Assembly (NCBI GenBank): GCA_016987375.1
Contig: PJRA01000412.1
Location: forward strand, 850,408-914,407
Direction: 5' to 3'
Source of the DNA: Brachionus koreanus
Lineage: Eukaryota > Rotifera > Eurotatoria > Ploima > Brachionidae
DNA: 64,000 nt
Shown here one piece after another: positions 10,686 to 21,200 of this stretch (position 1 is the stretch's first letter; each line of letters opens with the position of its first letter). The notes under the pieces were generated by a model. It had not been told where the DNA came from. It saw nothing but the letters and a program-made list of their open reading frames with translations, and made no database searches. Both the position numbers and the translations under genes were made by a program.

Positions 10686-12342
10686 ATGTCTTTGTTTGAC
10701 AATATAAATTTGGAAAATCTAGTTATTTGGTATTTTTTTATTATTGGTATTCTTGGTAATGCCATTACATGCTTTTTGTTATATCGCCGAATAGCCAAAT
10801 TTAGAAGCCCTTTAGTCAAGAAAAATAATCAGCTTAAAAAATCAATTAAATTGGAAAAAGACTTGACAAATATCATTTTGGATAAAACAAAGATATTTAA
10901 TCGTAGACATAATTGGAATTTGTATTTGTACTTCATCGGAGTCTACATATCTGACATCATGGTTTTATTTAGCTGGCTTATTTCAAAATTAGAGCTAAAA
11001 GTTCAAAAATATTCAAAGATTTCTCATAATTTACCACAGATAAATCAAAGTTTAACTTTAAGTAGAAATGATTTTGAAAATATAATCGATTTATATTCAC
11101 CAGTTGGCTCTTTAAATTATTCAATAAATAATTCATTAGATAATTTAATAGAAAACTTGAATTCAAACTTACGATACATTAAAATAAGATTAATTGATAT
11201 CCAAGGAGTTTGTCAGCTAAACTCTTATTTAATCACAGTATCTTTGCAAGCATCTTATGCTTATACAGTAGCTAGTATATTTGACAGACTTTTAAAAATG
11301 AAAGTAATGAATTGTGATTACTTATCAATTAAAAGAAGTAGACAACGTTATGAAGCGATTGCCTTAAGCGATCCAGTGAAAACAGACCAATCATCTGATG
11401 TAATAACATTACAGAGCACCCAGCTTTCATTTGATATTAAACGCTACACAAAATCAAGTCATTCTGATCTAATCAGACAATACTTTGGCAAAAAATCAGC
11501 TTTTTTCATTGGAATGACAATTATTCTTTTCTACTATCATCTAATATGGATCTACATGCTAATAGAAAATAAGGAAACACAACGCATAGGAGAATTTCGC
11601 TTCAAATTAAACAATTCTAATAATAGTTTCTTAAAAGGTTCAATTTTTGCGACGAGTTATATAGGCAGATGCCAATTACCTACATTTAATGTTCTACCAG
11701 TTTTAATTCAAGCAATGGATGTATTTTTTTTATTAGCAATGGGCTTGGTTAAATTAATTTTTGGCTTTGTATTATTAAGAAAATATTTTCATCGAAAGAA
11801 ATCGAATCTTTCCGAAAAAAGTGCTCATTTTTTTTCCGTTTCAAGTAATGTAATAAAAGATGAATTCATAGAGGATAAAAAAAAAAAAAAAGAATAAAGA
11901 CCAATATTTTTTGGTCAAATGTATTGTTGGAACATCTATTTTCAGCACTTTGCTGGAATTGCCTTCAGTCTTAGTCAGAAATGTTTTGATGATGTTTTTT
12001 TTCATTACTTTATTGTTTAAAGATCGCGATTTAATCATTTCTGAACAAATTCCACGAAACAGTTTTTTTACAAATTCAACACAAAACTATTTGAATAATA
12101 TGGCATTGGATAACAAAACTAATTCAAGTTTTAGTTTTGAAAAAAGCACAAGTGAACCTATTTATCAAATACTGCCGCAAATATTAAACAATTGGTGCGA
12201 ATATTTTGATTATCTTTTGCTTTTTACATCATCTCATAAATTTATGATATTTCTATTCAAGTGTTATTTTTTAAAATTGCCAAAATTTTCTTTTTCTGGT
12301 ATTTTCAAATTACGAAATAAGAGGCTTCAAAATGAAGCTTGA
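10686..12342 (+). CDS. Rhodopsin-like (class A) GPCR, frame interrupted in an A15 run
   Basis: Seven-helix receptor split over two frames: 10686-11897 (403 aa) and the frame continuing to 12342. In the first part TM1 is about 13-33 with the conserved GN (24-25). TM2 is 80-101 with Asp90. TM3 starts at Cys176 and ends in a DRY-like DR (200-201). TM4 is 271-293, Cys329 is the likely disulphide partner of Cys176, and TM5 is 338-364. The second frame supplies TM6 (SIFSTLLELPSVLVRNVLMM) and TM7 (LLLFTSSHKFMIFLFKCYF). The run of 15 A at 11877-11891 lies in the third cytoplasmic loop, where a one-base length change reconnects the frames. An AATAAA at 12391 follows the second stop. I cannot assign a ligand; peptide receptors of this lineage are a guess. 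It is one intact gene with a homopolymer error, or a recent pseudogene. Confidence 0.72.
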
Positions 12343-12390
12343 ATTAAGAGCCGGTAATTGAATTTTTGGATTTTTAATTTTACTTTTTCT

Positions 12391-12396
12391 AATAAA
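12391..12396 (+). terminator. Poly(A) signal of the GPCR gene
   Basis: AATAAA lies 48 nt after the stop at 12342. It supports treating 10686-12342 as one transcription unit. Confidence 0.5.
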
Positions 12397-12745
12397 CAGT
12401 TAAATAAATAGAATTTTTGTATTGTTTTTGTCTTAAAAGCAATCATAAGTTTTTTTCCTAACCAAAATTTTAAGGGAAATACTGTTGAGCTATTTGAGCA
12501 CAGCAAAAATTTTTCGATTCGTCTATTGTTAATATTTAATGAATTTATATCAGCTTTTTAATCTTAAATAAGCACTTAATAAAAAAAATAGAAAGACTTA
12601 ATGTTCTAAAATATTTTATTATTTTTCAAAAAACAAATCAAAAAAAAAATTTATTTTATCTATTCAACATTTAGATTAAGCTTGATGTTTTGTCTGCTAT
12701 AACTTATTTGTTTTAATATTTCAAAAAAGATTTTGCAATTTTTAA

Positions 12746-12904
12746 TAAGGTTAGTGATACTAAAATTATTAAAAATTTTTTTAAAACAAAAAATAAATTA
12801 TCTCATTCAATATTAGTTTTGTAAAAATAATTTATTTTTTGTTTTAAAAAAGGTTCTAATAATTTTAAAATCACTAGACCTTACAAAACTAATATTGAAT
12901 GAGA
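12746..12904. repeat. Second interlocked inverted repeat (X-Y-X'-Y')
   Basis: X (12746-12801, 56 nt) is followed by Y (12801-12824, 24 nt), then the reverse complement of X (12827-12883) and the reverse complement of Y (12881-12904). Y and Y' match in all 24 positions, and X and X' match with a few substitutions. The segment order is the same as at 6268-6735, but the sequence is unrelated. Confidence 0.75.
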
Positions 12905-13194
12905 ACAAATATATAATTACTTTATTTAAATCGAAATGGATACCTTAAACCTTAAAACATGGAACTAGAAATCCATCGAACTACCATTTAACATATTTTG
13001 AGGTGTAAATAAAATTTTTTTATAGAAAATAAACTTATTTAATTATTTTTTATTTTATTTAATTAATATTAACGGGAGAACCCTGGTCAATCTTGTTATA
13101 TTCTGAAAGATATTTAAGTCATATTATATTTATTTATGCCATAAATTATAGCGGACCTGCTAAATTTTAGTACTTAATAGATCCGAATATTACT

Positions 13195-13530
13195 GTAAAA
13201 GTTAGGGGTCAACTCAATTGCATCCACCTCAATCAGCTAAGCTTAGCTGGTTAAACATGGTCGTGTTATAAAAGCATAACTTTATTCTAAACAAATCGAA
13301 TGAATGTTTGCTTTTGACTTCAAGAAAAGTTTACTTCTTTGGCCAACCGAAAGCTATGTTTGTTTCTTCAAGAAACGCTAGACCTTATAAAACTAGAAGA
13401 ACAATGGCATAAAAAGAAGAGCTGGATAACATCGAACTTCTTCCTCATTCAGCATATAACGCAGATTTTTCTCCTTCTGATTTTCATCTCTTTAGCACAA
13501 TGACTCATTTTTTTAAATAACGGCATTTAA
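13195..13530 (+). mobile_element. Decayed mariner transposase fragment
   Basis: With stops and frame changes, the plus strand still encodes mariner landmarks in order: a QPA-like segment (HPPQSAKL), the DNARPH-like NARPYKT, then LLPHSAYNADFSPSDFHLF, which matches the LPHPPYSPDLAPSDYHLF motif around the third catalytic Asp. In-frame stops make it inactive. The same tail motif, TNQD, follows in the relic at 46470-47050, so the two are probably one family. Ends and terminal repeats were not located. Confidence 0.75.
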
Positions 13531-13724
13531 CTAACCAAGATAAATGCTTATATTTTGTTTCCAATATTTTTTTGGCTCCAAAAACATTCAATATCAATGG
13601 AAATTGATAGAATGTAAAAGACTATAGAGCATAATGGTTTATATCTTGTAGGTTAGCTAATTTATTAATAAATTAAATAAATAAGTTTAAAAAAATCCAA
13701 TTTTTTTTTTACTTACCCTGTTAA

Positions 13725-13961
13725 TTAAAACTCAATACTAGAAGGTTTTTTTCAGCGCTATATGTCTTTTTGGCATCAGTTCTTTTTTTTTTTATTAGTT
13801 AAAAAGATTTAATCATTTTTGAAAATTTTTTTCAATCAGAAATCTAAAATTAATAAATATTAGAATCAATTTTGATGCAAAATATGCTTATTTTGATGGA
13901 ATAAATGAAAGAGAAGGTAACAAAAACGGCTGAAATAACCCCTCTGGACTTTGAGTGTTAA
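13725..13961. mobile_element. Degenerate piggyBac-type MITE
   Basis: Element 13729-13957 is flanked by TTAA at 13725-13728 and 13958-13961. The ends are imperfect inverted repeats: the left begins AACTCAATACTAGAAGG, and the right, read inward on the other strand, begins CACTCAAAGTCCAGAGG. Both then share TTTCAGC. The right end resembles the right end of the element at 60799-60966 (both end ..GAGTG before TTAA and carry a CCCCTC block), so these are related families. There is no coding capacity. Confidence 0.62.
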
Positions 13962-14455
13962 AGCTTTTTATAAAAAAATTTTAGTTAATTTTTTTTTTCT
14001 AGGTTTGTTGAACAAGAAGGAATTTAATTATTATATTTTTTTTTAAAAATTAATCTAAATCGAATCCAAAATAAAAAGAAACTTTAAAAAAGTTTTTTGA
14101 TGTATAGACAGTCATCGTAAAGATTCGTAAATGAATAAATTTTTTTGGATTTTTCGAAAAATCATAAATAGCTTGTCCAAATATTAAATCATAGATCAAA
14201 AAAATAAAATATATCTAAAAACATAAACGCTTTAATTAAAATTTGGAAAAAAAAACAACCTATTTTGACATAAATTAAAATTATAAAATTAATTAAGATT
14301 GCTCTTATTTCCAACCTTATCAAAATTATGCTGATAACATTCTAACCCTATCTTTTGTTTGACTCAGTCTTCTATTTAAATTATTTTATTTTAAAATCGA
14401 TGATTCATACTAAAATTTTTAGTTAAAAATGAAAGATTAAATCTCTTAGATCGAA

Positions 14456-15922
14456 ATGTTTAAATCTCAAGTATCGAGTTCTCAAAAGTGTATTTCTAGT
14501 TCAAAGATATCCAACAACAATAATTTTTTGAGTTTAAAAACTAGTCAAACACTTGACCAAGACACCAATAGTTTTTTGAGCGATGAATCCAACCAAGAAT
14601 ACACACAGATAGATGATAACTTTTCATACAAAAAAACAAGAAATGATACTAATATTAACACAAGTACTTCTGAAAATTTGTTCTTTAATTTTTTCAAAGA
14701 ATTATATCTAAAATGGATAGACCAAAAAGAACTCTATTTGACGATACAAAAAATTTTCATTTTTTTAAATATAATTCTATCTTTAGCTCTAATCGGTTTA
14801 AGTCTATGGGTCAATATCGATCAACGATTCATCATAATAACAAAAATGACCAACACCATTCTATATTCAAGCTTTGATAGGCTAATTGGATTTTTGCCAT
14901 TCGAGTTATTGGCAATATCGTCCATTTCATTAATACAAGACTTGATTTATTTAGGGTCTTTTGGATTCATTAGAAAATTTCTAAATTCACACAGTCAAAA
15001 TCAAATTTTGTCTTTAATAAAAAATCAGCGATCATTGGTAAACATAAAACATGAGTTTAAAGATGACCAAGAAGTGGAAACCTTAAAAAGACGAATCAAG
15101 ATTCGACGCGGTCTAAAAATCGTTCTGGTAAACATTAGATTTTTGATGATTATTCAAGCTTTGCTTACTATAGCAATATTTTTGGGTGCATGCTTTTTTA
15201 ACGCGTTGTATTTACACTTTAACATGAAATATATAATCAGCTATGAGCTTCCTCAAACTCTGATCAAAATAATTCGTCAATACGAAAAGCAACAAAGATC
15301 CATGATCATAAGTAATATTGAAGCGATGCTCAAATTTGCCAATGTTGCGACAAATTCTCTGGAAGAAAAATTGATAAATCAAATAAATATAAAATTTAAG
15401 TGTTGTAACTATCAGAATCCTTTTCAATTTGGTGACATGGCTCCAATCAGTTGTAACTTTGAACAAGGATGTCTTAAGCCAATGCAAATTTTTTTATGGG
15501 ACTATATCTATGGAAGTGTTATTGTTTTGCTTGTTGTTGGATCAAGCAAATTTTTAATTCAATTAGTGCTCAGTTTTAATTTCTATGTTGTATTTTATAG
15601 ACGATTAATAAAAAAGTTATATTATATTGACCTAAAGAAACTGGTTGATAATGAATCTGATGACGATGACGATACTGAAACGAAAAAAAAATTGGAATTA
15701 ATTCGAAAGCAAAAGGAAGAAAAATTAAATCAAGAAGAGGAAGAAGAGGAATTAAGAGCGATCCAAGAAGAAAACGAGTTTAGAAGAATGATAGTTCTTG
15801 ACAAAAAACAAGAGGAATATGAAAAAATGTTGCTTAAACAAAAACGATTCAAAGAATTGAGACACGAACAAATGCAGCGGCGTCTTCAAACCCAGCATCT
15901 TCTTGAAACAGATGAATCATAG
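14456..15922 (+). CDS. Divergent tetraspanin-like four-helix membrane protein with long coiled-coil tail
   Basis: 488 residues in one exon, starting at the ATG at 14456. A Ser/Asn-rich N-terminal tail of about 90 residues precedes TM1 (98-118). TM2 (about 146-172) and TM3 (222-253) are separated by a long basic cytoplasmic loop. A large extracellular loop (254-345) carries the tetraspanin-like cysteine pattern: CC at 316-317, Cys333 and Cys339. TM4 (about 348-382) follows. Unlike typical tetraspanins, the motif reads CCN and not CCG, and the C-terminal tail (about 395-485) is very acidic and then Lys/Glu-rich, predicting a coiled coil. If a tetraspanin, it would organise membrane-protein complexes at the plasma membrane. 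The alternative is an unrelated four-helix protein. Confidence 0.7.
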   Translation: MFKSQVSSSQKCISSSKISNNNNFLSLKTSQTLDQDTNSFLSDESNQEYTQIDDNFSYKKTRNDTNINTSTSENLFFNFFKELYLKWIDQKELYLTIQKIFIFLNIILSLALIGLSLWVNIDQRFIIITKMTNTILYSSFDRLIGFLPFELLAISSISLIQDLIYLGSFGFIRKFLNSHSQNQILSLIKNQRSLVNIKHEFKDDQEVETLKRRIKIRRGLKIVLVNIRFLMIIQALLTIAIFLGACFFNALYLHFNMKYIISYELPQTLIKIIRQYEKQQRSMIISNIEAMLKFANVATNSLEEKLINQINIKFKCCNYQNPFQFGDMAPISCNFEQGCLKPMQIFLWDYIYGSVIVLLVVGSSKFLIQLVLSFNFYVVFYRRLIKKLYYIDLKKLVDNESDDDDDTETKKKLELIRKQKEEKLNQEEEEEELRAIQEENEFRRMIVLDKKQEEYEKMLLKQKRFKELRHEQMQRRLQTQHLLETDES

Positions 15923-17073
15923 ACTCGTTTTTAGTAGAATCTAATTTAAAACAATTTATTAACTATGGTTTTGTTTATTTTATTAAGAAAAAACACTGAC
16001 AAATTTTTTATAAATTTTTTATTATGGTTGCATTTTTAAAATTAAAAATAAAATTTTGTCCGTATACTAAAAACTGTTTTGAAAAATTTTTACTTATTGA
16101 AAAAAAAAATCTTTGAATCTTAATTAACATTTTTCATTTTATTTTAAAGCCAATGCTTATAATATTATTATATGATGTTAATAATTTGATTTCGGCAATA
16201 AAAATAGAATTTAAGAATAAATTGTTTAAAAAATAATATATAAATTTTGATTTGCATTGGTTTTTTTAGCTAAATTCTTTAAGAATTCTTCTCAATTATC
16301 TCAATTAAAAAGATTTAAAAACAAAAGGTGAATATGATTCAATTTTATGTAGATATTTATTTATATATTAGTCAAAATGAGCTTTTTTTAAAAACCTTAA
16401 GACAAATTTAGAGTCAATAGAAAATTGGATACTGAGCACCTGACAGAAAATTTCAACATATTTATTTATTTTCGAGAAACATTTACATTAGTAGATTACC
16501 AAGTTAATTTTATCAACATTATTCAGATCGATCACGCAATTATTACCTTTATTTAATAAACTCAAAAATCTTAGATAATTTAAAAAATATCTTTATTTTT
16601 AGAAAACATAAATTTTGAAAAAATTTCTTTCAAATTTAAAACTTCCAAGATTTTTAACAATTTTACGTGTCATTGTATAATTCTTTTTTCACAGATATAG
16701 TTCCTAAAAATAAAATTATTGTAACTTTTCAGCTAGAATTTTTTTTGTAAAAAATAAGACTGTTTCAGAAAAAAAACAAATTTAATTCAGGCTTTTTAAT
16801 TTTCGAAATTGCTTTATTAGATTGGAGAATTTTAATTTAGCATAATTATGTCGCTGAGCAAGGTTCCTTATTTAGATCTCAAAATCGATTCAATTATTAT
16901 AGTACATTCAATCAAACATAAACAGTTTATTTTAAAACCAATAAAATTTTAAAACTTTGCCAGATGGTAAAGCTTGTTTTTAAATTTTCCAAAAAATATT
17001 GGCTCATATATTTTTCAGCACTCTTTTTTAGATTTTAATAAGTATTTTACATATTTAAAAGAACTTGAAAGAA
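15923..17073. other. AT-rich intergenic stretch
   Basis: No gene, RNA or clear repeat seen. It contains the 3' flank of the tetraspanin-like gene and the presumed YTHDF promoter, with no recognisable core element. Confidence 0.5.
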
Positions 17074-18282
17074 ATGAGCGACAAAGAAAAAAAAGTAAAT
17101 GAAGACTGTAAACTCGAAGAGATTCAGAATGCAGAATTACCTCAATCTTCTGATGCCGAGTCTCTTGGTTCACAACCATTTAACTATATGCAATCCACAA
17201 TGTGTTACTTGGTTCAACCCTACAATTATTTTTCCCATTATAACAATCAATTATATATGATGTATCGGAATGGAAACAATTTATTCAACAATCAACATTT
17301 AGCCTATGATAATTTTAGTAATTATCCTACAAATGATGCAAATTTATATTCAAATGACCAATTTTGTGCAAACGGTAATCAAAATTTAAAATTCAACAGA
17401 AAAAATTTCAAGCATACAAAAAAATTTTTTCACGACAGAAATTTGACTCAAATTCAAAATAACTTAAATCCTCAAAATCACATAAAAAACTTTCCTCCTA
17501 AGTTTGAGAATCAAAATTTTAACGATGGTTTTTCCAACTATCAATTTTCTCCAAATTACTATAATCAAACGTACATTGTCAACGCTCAACTAGCATCAAA
17601 TTTTAATAATTTAAATTTAAACCAAAATTTTGGGCCACATACAAACTTAACAGAAAATCGTCTTTTTTATAATCAAATTCCAAATGATTTCAAGTTTAAA
17701 GGTGAAATCGAAGGCGCTAAGGATAGCCGATTTTTTGTCATAAAAAGTTATTCTGCAGCCCATGTTATTCACGGAATAAAAAATGGAATCTGGTGCTCTA
17801 CTGAAAATGGAAATAAAAAACTAAACGAAGCTTTTAATGAATGCTCGAAAAAACAATTAGGCTCAATATACCTGTTTTTTTCTATAAATGGATCTGGTCA
17901 TTTTTGTGGTATGGCAGAAATGACATCTGATGTAGATTTTGATACAAAATTGGATTTGTGGGCGCAGGATAAATGGAAAGGAAAATTTAGTTTAAATTGG
18001 ATTTTTGTAAAAGATATTCCTAATAGGGTATTAAAGCATATAATTTTGCCTAACAATGAGAATAAGCCGATAACTAAGTCAAGAGACACGCAGGAAGTTT
18101 TTTTTGATCAGGCAGTTGAGGCTGTCAATATATTTCGAACTTATTTTAACACTTCAAATATCATTTTTAATTATGAAAGTTCTTTGCAAACTAATCCAAG
18201 CGAACATATCAATAATATAGCTTCAAACAGCTCAGGTGAAATGTTAGAGATGTCGAATCAAACAAATAGCAAACCTAATTGA
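17074..18282 (+). CDS. YTHDF: YTH-domain m6A reader, YTHDF type
   Basis: Cytoplasmic reader of N6-methyladenosine in mRNA, affecting its decay and translation. 402 residues from the ATG at 17074, intronless in the coding region. Residues 1 to about 205 are low complexity, rich in Asn, Tyr, Phe and Gln, typical of the phase-separating YTHDF N-terminus. The YTH domain (about 210-365) contains SRFFVIKSYS, GIWCSTENGNKKL, FFSINGSGHFCGMAEM, WAQDKWKGKFSLNWIFVKD and KPITKSRDTQEV. The aromatic cage tryptophans are W240, W296 and W301. The SGHFCG and DKWKGKF motifs separate it from YTHDC proteins. No vertebrate-style paralogue is visible here, so 1, 2 or 3 cannot be assigned. Confidence 0.95.
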   Translation: MSDKEKKVNEDCKLEEIQNAELPQSSDAESLGSQPFNYMQSTMCYLVQPYNYFSHYNNQLYMMYRNGNNLFNNQHLAYDNFSNYPTNDANLYSNDQFCANGNQNLKFNRKNFKHTKKFFHDRNLTQIQNNLNPQNHIKNFPPKFENQNFNDGFSNYQFSPNYYNQTYIVNAQLASNFNNLNLNQNFGPHTNLTENRLFYNQIPNDFKFKGEIEGAKDSRFFVIKSYSAAHVIHGIKNGIWCSTENGNKKLNEAFNECSKKQLGSIYLFFSINGSGHFCGMAEMTSDVDFDTKLDLWAQDKWKGKFSLNWIFVKDIPNRVLKHIILPNNENKPITKSRDTQEVFFDQAVEAVNIFRTYFNTSNIIFNYESSLQTNPSEHINNIASNSSGEMLEMSNQTNSKPN

Positions 18283-21200
18283 TTAGATGTAAAAAAATTG
18301 TATAAATTATTTGGAAACCGGCAATTCTTTGATAGTAGAAGAATTTTTTGTATTGATCGCTTTAAAATCACCTAAATGGTGTTTAATTAATTGGATCATT
18401 ATTTGATAGTTTTTAAAATTCTTTTTTAAGTCATTATTTTTAAATTAAATTTCTGATAAGAAATATTATGGCATATTTTTTTTTGAAATAAATTATTTGC
18501 TAACTCATCTTTTATTTTTTTCTTAACAAAAAGTAACTAAAATTTTTAATGAATATTTAAACTTGAGAATTTAATATGTCTTTTTAATTTTATATTGATT
18601 AACTTTTCAGTGTTCATTTTGATTTAAAAATTTAAATCAAAAATAAAAAAAAATTTCAATTTATGAGATTTGGGATTTATTGATTTTATTTTTATGATAT
18701 TTATCAAAAGTATTTGTTTAGTTTCTGATTTCCTTGAGAATTAATTTAGGATATATTTATATTTTTGTTTTTTTAATTGTTAACCAAGAATAAATAAATA
18801 ATTCAAATTTTTCTCCTTGTTAAATCTTATTTTTTTAATATTTTGAATGAATTTACAAAAGGTTAGAAAAATTTTATTGGATTTTTTTTTTATTAAATCT
18901 TTTCTCAATTCATTTAAATTAAAGTTACATATTAAATATATCTAATTTTACTTTATTAAAATACTTTTATAAAAATTTTGTTCCCTTACAGACGTAATTA
19001 TTTTTAAATTAAAAATAAGAATCAAACTTTTTAGCTAACTTGAAATAAAAATATTATTACTTTTAATTAAAAAATAATCAAAGTTCTTTTATTTTTTTTA
19101 TTTCAGTTTTTTTAAAATAATTTATATGGTTTTAATTACGTTAAAAATCTGCATTAATCAATTTTACTATTCTTATAAAAAAATATCTTGTTGCTATTCA
19201 GATGATTTTTTTTTTAATTTAAAAGGGCATATATTTTTGTCAAGAGCATATTTATTTCTTGTTAAAAAAATTTTTATATTCTCATGAATTAAAAAATTGC
19301 TATGTTTCTCAACACTTACTATAGACATTTTTTTGTTGAAAAATCCTAAATTGTAATATAATTCAAACTTAAAATGAAGCTATTCTATTAAAAATAAGAA
19401 ATTTAAAATATTCAAAATATTAGACTAACCTACATTAATTGATAAAATACGTAGACGTACTGTTTTTTAAGGTTGTTTAAAAAACCAAGTTTGTCGATAT
19501 TTTTTCATTGAAAATTAACTCTAGTATGTTTTAAAAAAAAAGATTATGGTATTCAAAATACTATAATCCAAAGTTAGCCAAAGTATACAATCATTTTTAA
19601 TAATCAAGGCTTTAAATCTATCTTGGTTTTAAATCCAAAGTATCATTGAACACTCTTTGTAGATTGTTTATTTTAACAATAATTTTAATTGAATTCAAAT
19701 CTCGATTATTTTATAATTAATTAGTTATTATTCTAAACCGAACTTTTATCTGTATTTATAATAAACTAAAAGTGTATACTTTGTATAATTCATGATGTTT
19801 TATAGTCGTTGGCCGTACCCACTGATAATCAAATTAATTGTTTTTTTTTTTAAATTAAAAGGGTATAAGTTAAGTGAACATAATTTAAATATTTTTATCT
19901 TTAATACTTTTGAGCGTCCATAATATCAAGTATTAATAAACAATAAATATTAGTCATGTTTGTTAGTTAGTTGGTTTGCAAATACATCTTTTATCATTTA
20001 TTTTTAAATTACTATTTAGCTTTAATACAAAACATAAAGTAAAAAACGTTTGAAAAATTAATTTCAAGCATCTTTAGCTTATAAGATACAAAAAAGACAT
20101 GTGACTATAAATTAGGTCATATATTAAGTTTCGTTGTTGTTTTTATTACTTAATTTTTCTAAGATTTTTTAATTAATTTTTGCTTGAAATTTTAGAATTT
20201 ATCCACTTCAACATCGGTGCTTAAACTTAGAATTTAATTAAGTTAATTTAGTAATTTTGGTTCTAAACAAATTTTTCAAATGACCTATAAACTAAAATAT
20301 TTCATTATAAAACTATTTCTATTGTTTCTAGATCAGTTTCAGTTTTGGTTGTATTTGAATCAAGACAGAGGGTGGCAATGATCAGTAGAGTCTAATTTTC
20401 AAACATGATCGACCAAGTTTGATTTTGATTGAAAGCACCATGAAGTTTTGTTTGATGCTGGTTTTTAATTCCGAAGTAATTTGGCCCGTAAATAAAATTA
20501 AAAATGAATTAAGGAATTTCATTAGTCAAGCTTAATTGACTTCCTGTGATTAACACAATGCCAGTCTTTGTTAAAACCACGATAAAGAAGTAATTAATTA
20601 GGAAAAATATTTGATATCTATCAGAAATAAATGACGGAGCATTGATTGTATCAAGTTTTGCCAAAAACTTAAAAGAATTCTTCAAATAGATACTTTCCAA
20701 ATGGCCTACCTTATTTAAACCTTTCGTCTTTTGATTTTAATTAGTAAATTTTTTTCCTAATTAAACAACACTAGTTTAAATTTATAAACTTGTGAAATAT
20801 CTAAGGTCATTTTGTAAAATTTTCATTTAAAACAATCTTAAAAAAGCTTATTAAATCTATGTTTATTGAATTAGTACTCAATATTTTATACAGCTAATCA
20901 ATGATTCTGTTTACTCTAAATTTTCATTTATTTATCAGATGAAACCTAATCATAGAGTAAATATTTAAAGTTTAAATTTATCCACAAATTAGAAAAATCT
21001 TCTTGAATTTAATTTCTTTAATCGATTTTATTCAAATAAATATTAAAATGGAAACAAACACTTTGCTATATGGTCTATTGTTTCGCATTGTTCAAGCACG
21101 CTTTTCAATTAATTTAAATTTTTCAAAGACAATTTTTCATTCTTCTTTTAGAAAAAAAATAAGATGAAATAGCCAATACTAGACATTAATCCAAAAATTT

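Noticed and set aside
20509..20700. 63-codon minus-strand frame with hydrophobic segments
   Set aside because: No family match, no splice or poly(A) context. Hydrophobicity follows from T-rich DNA.
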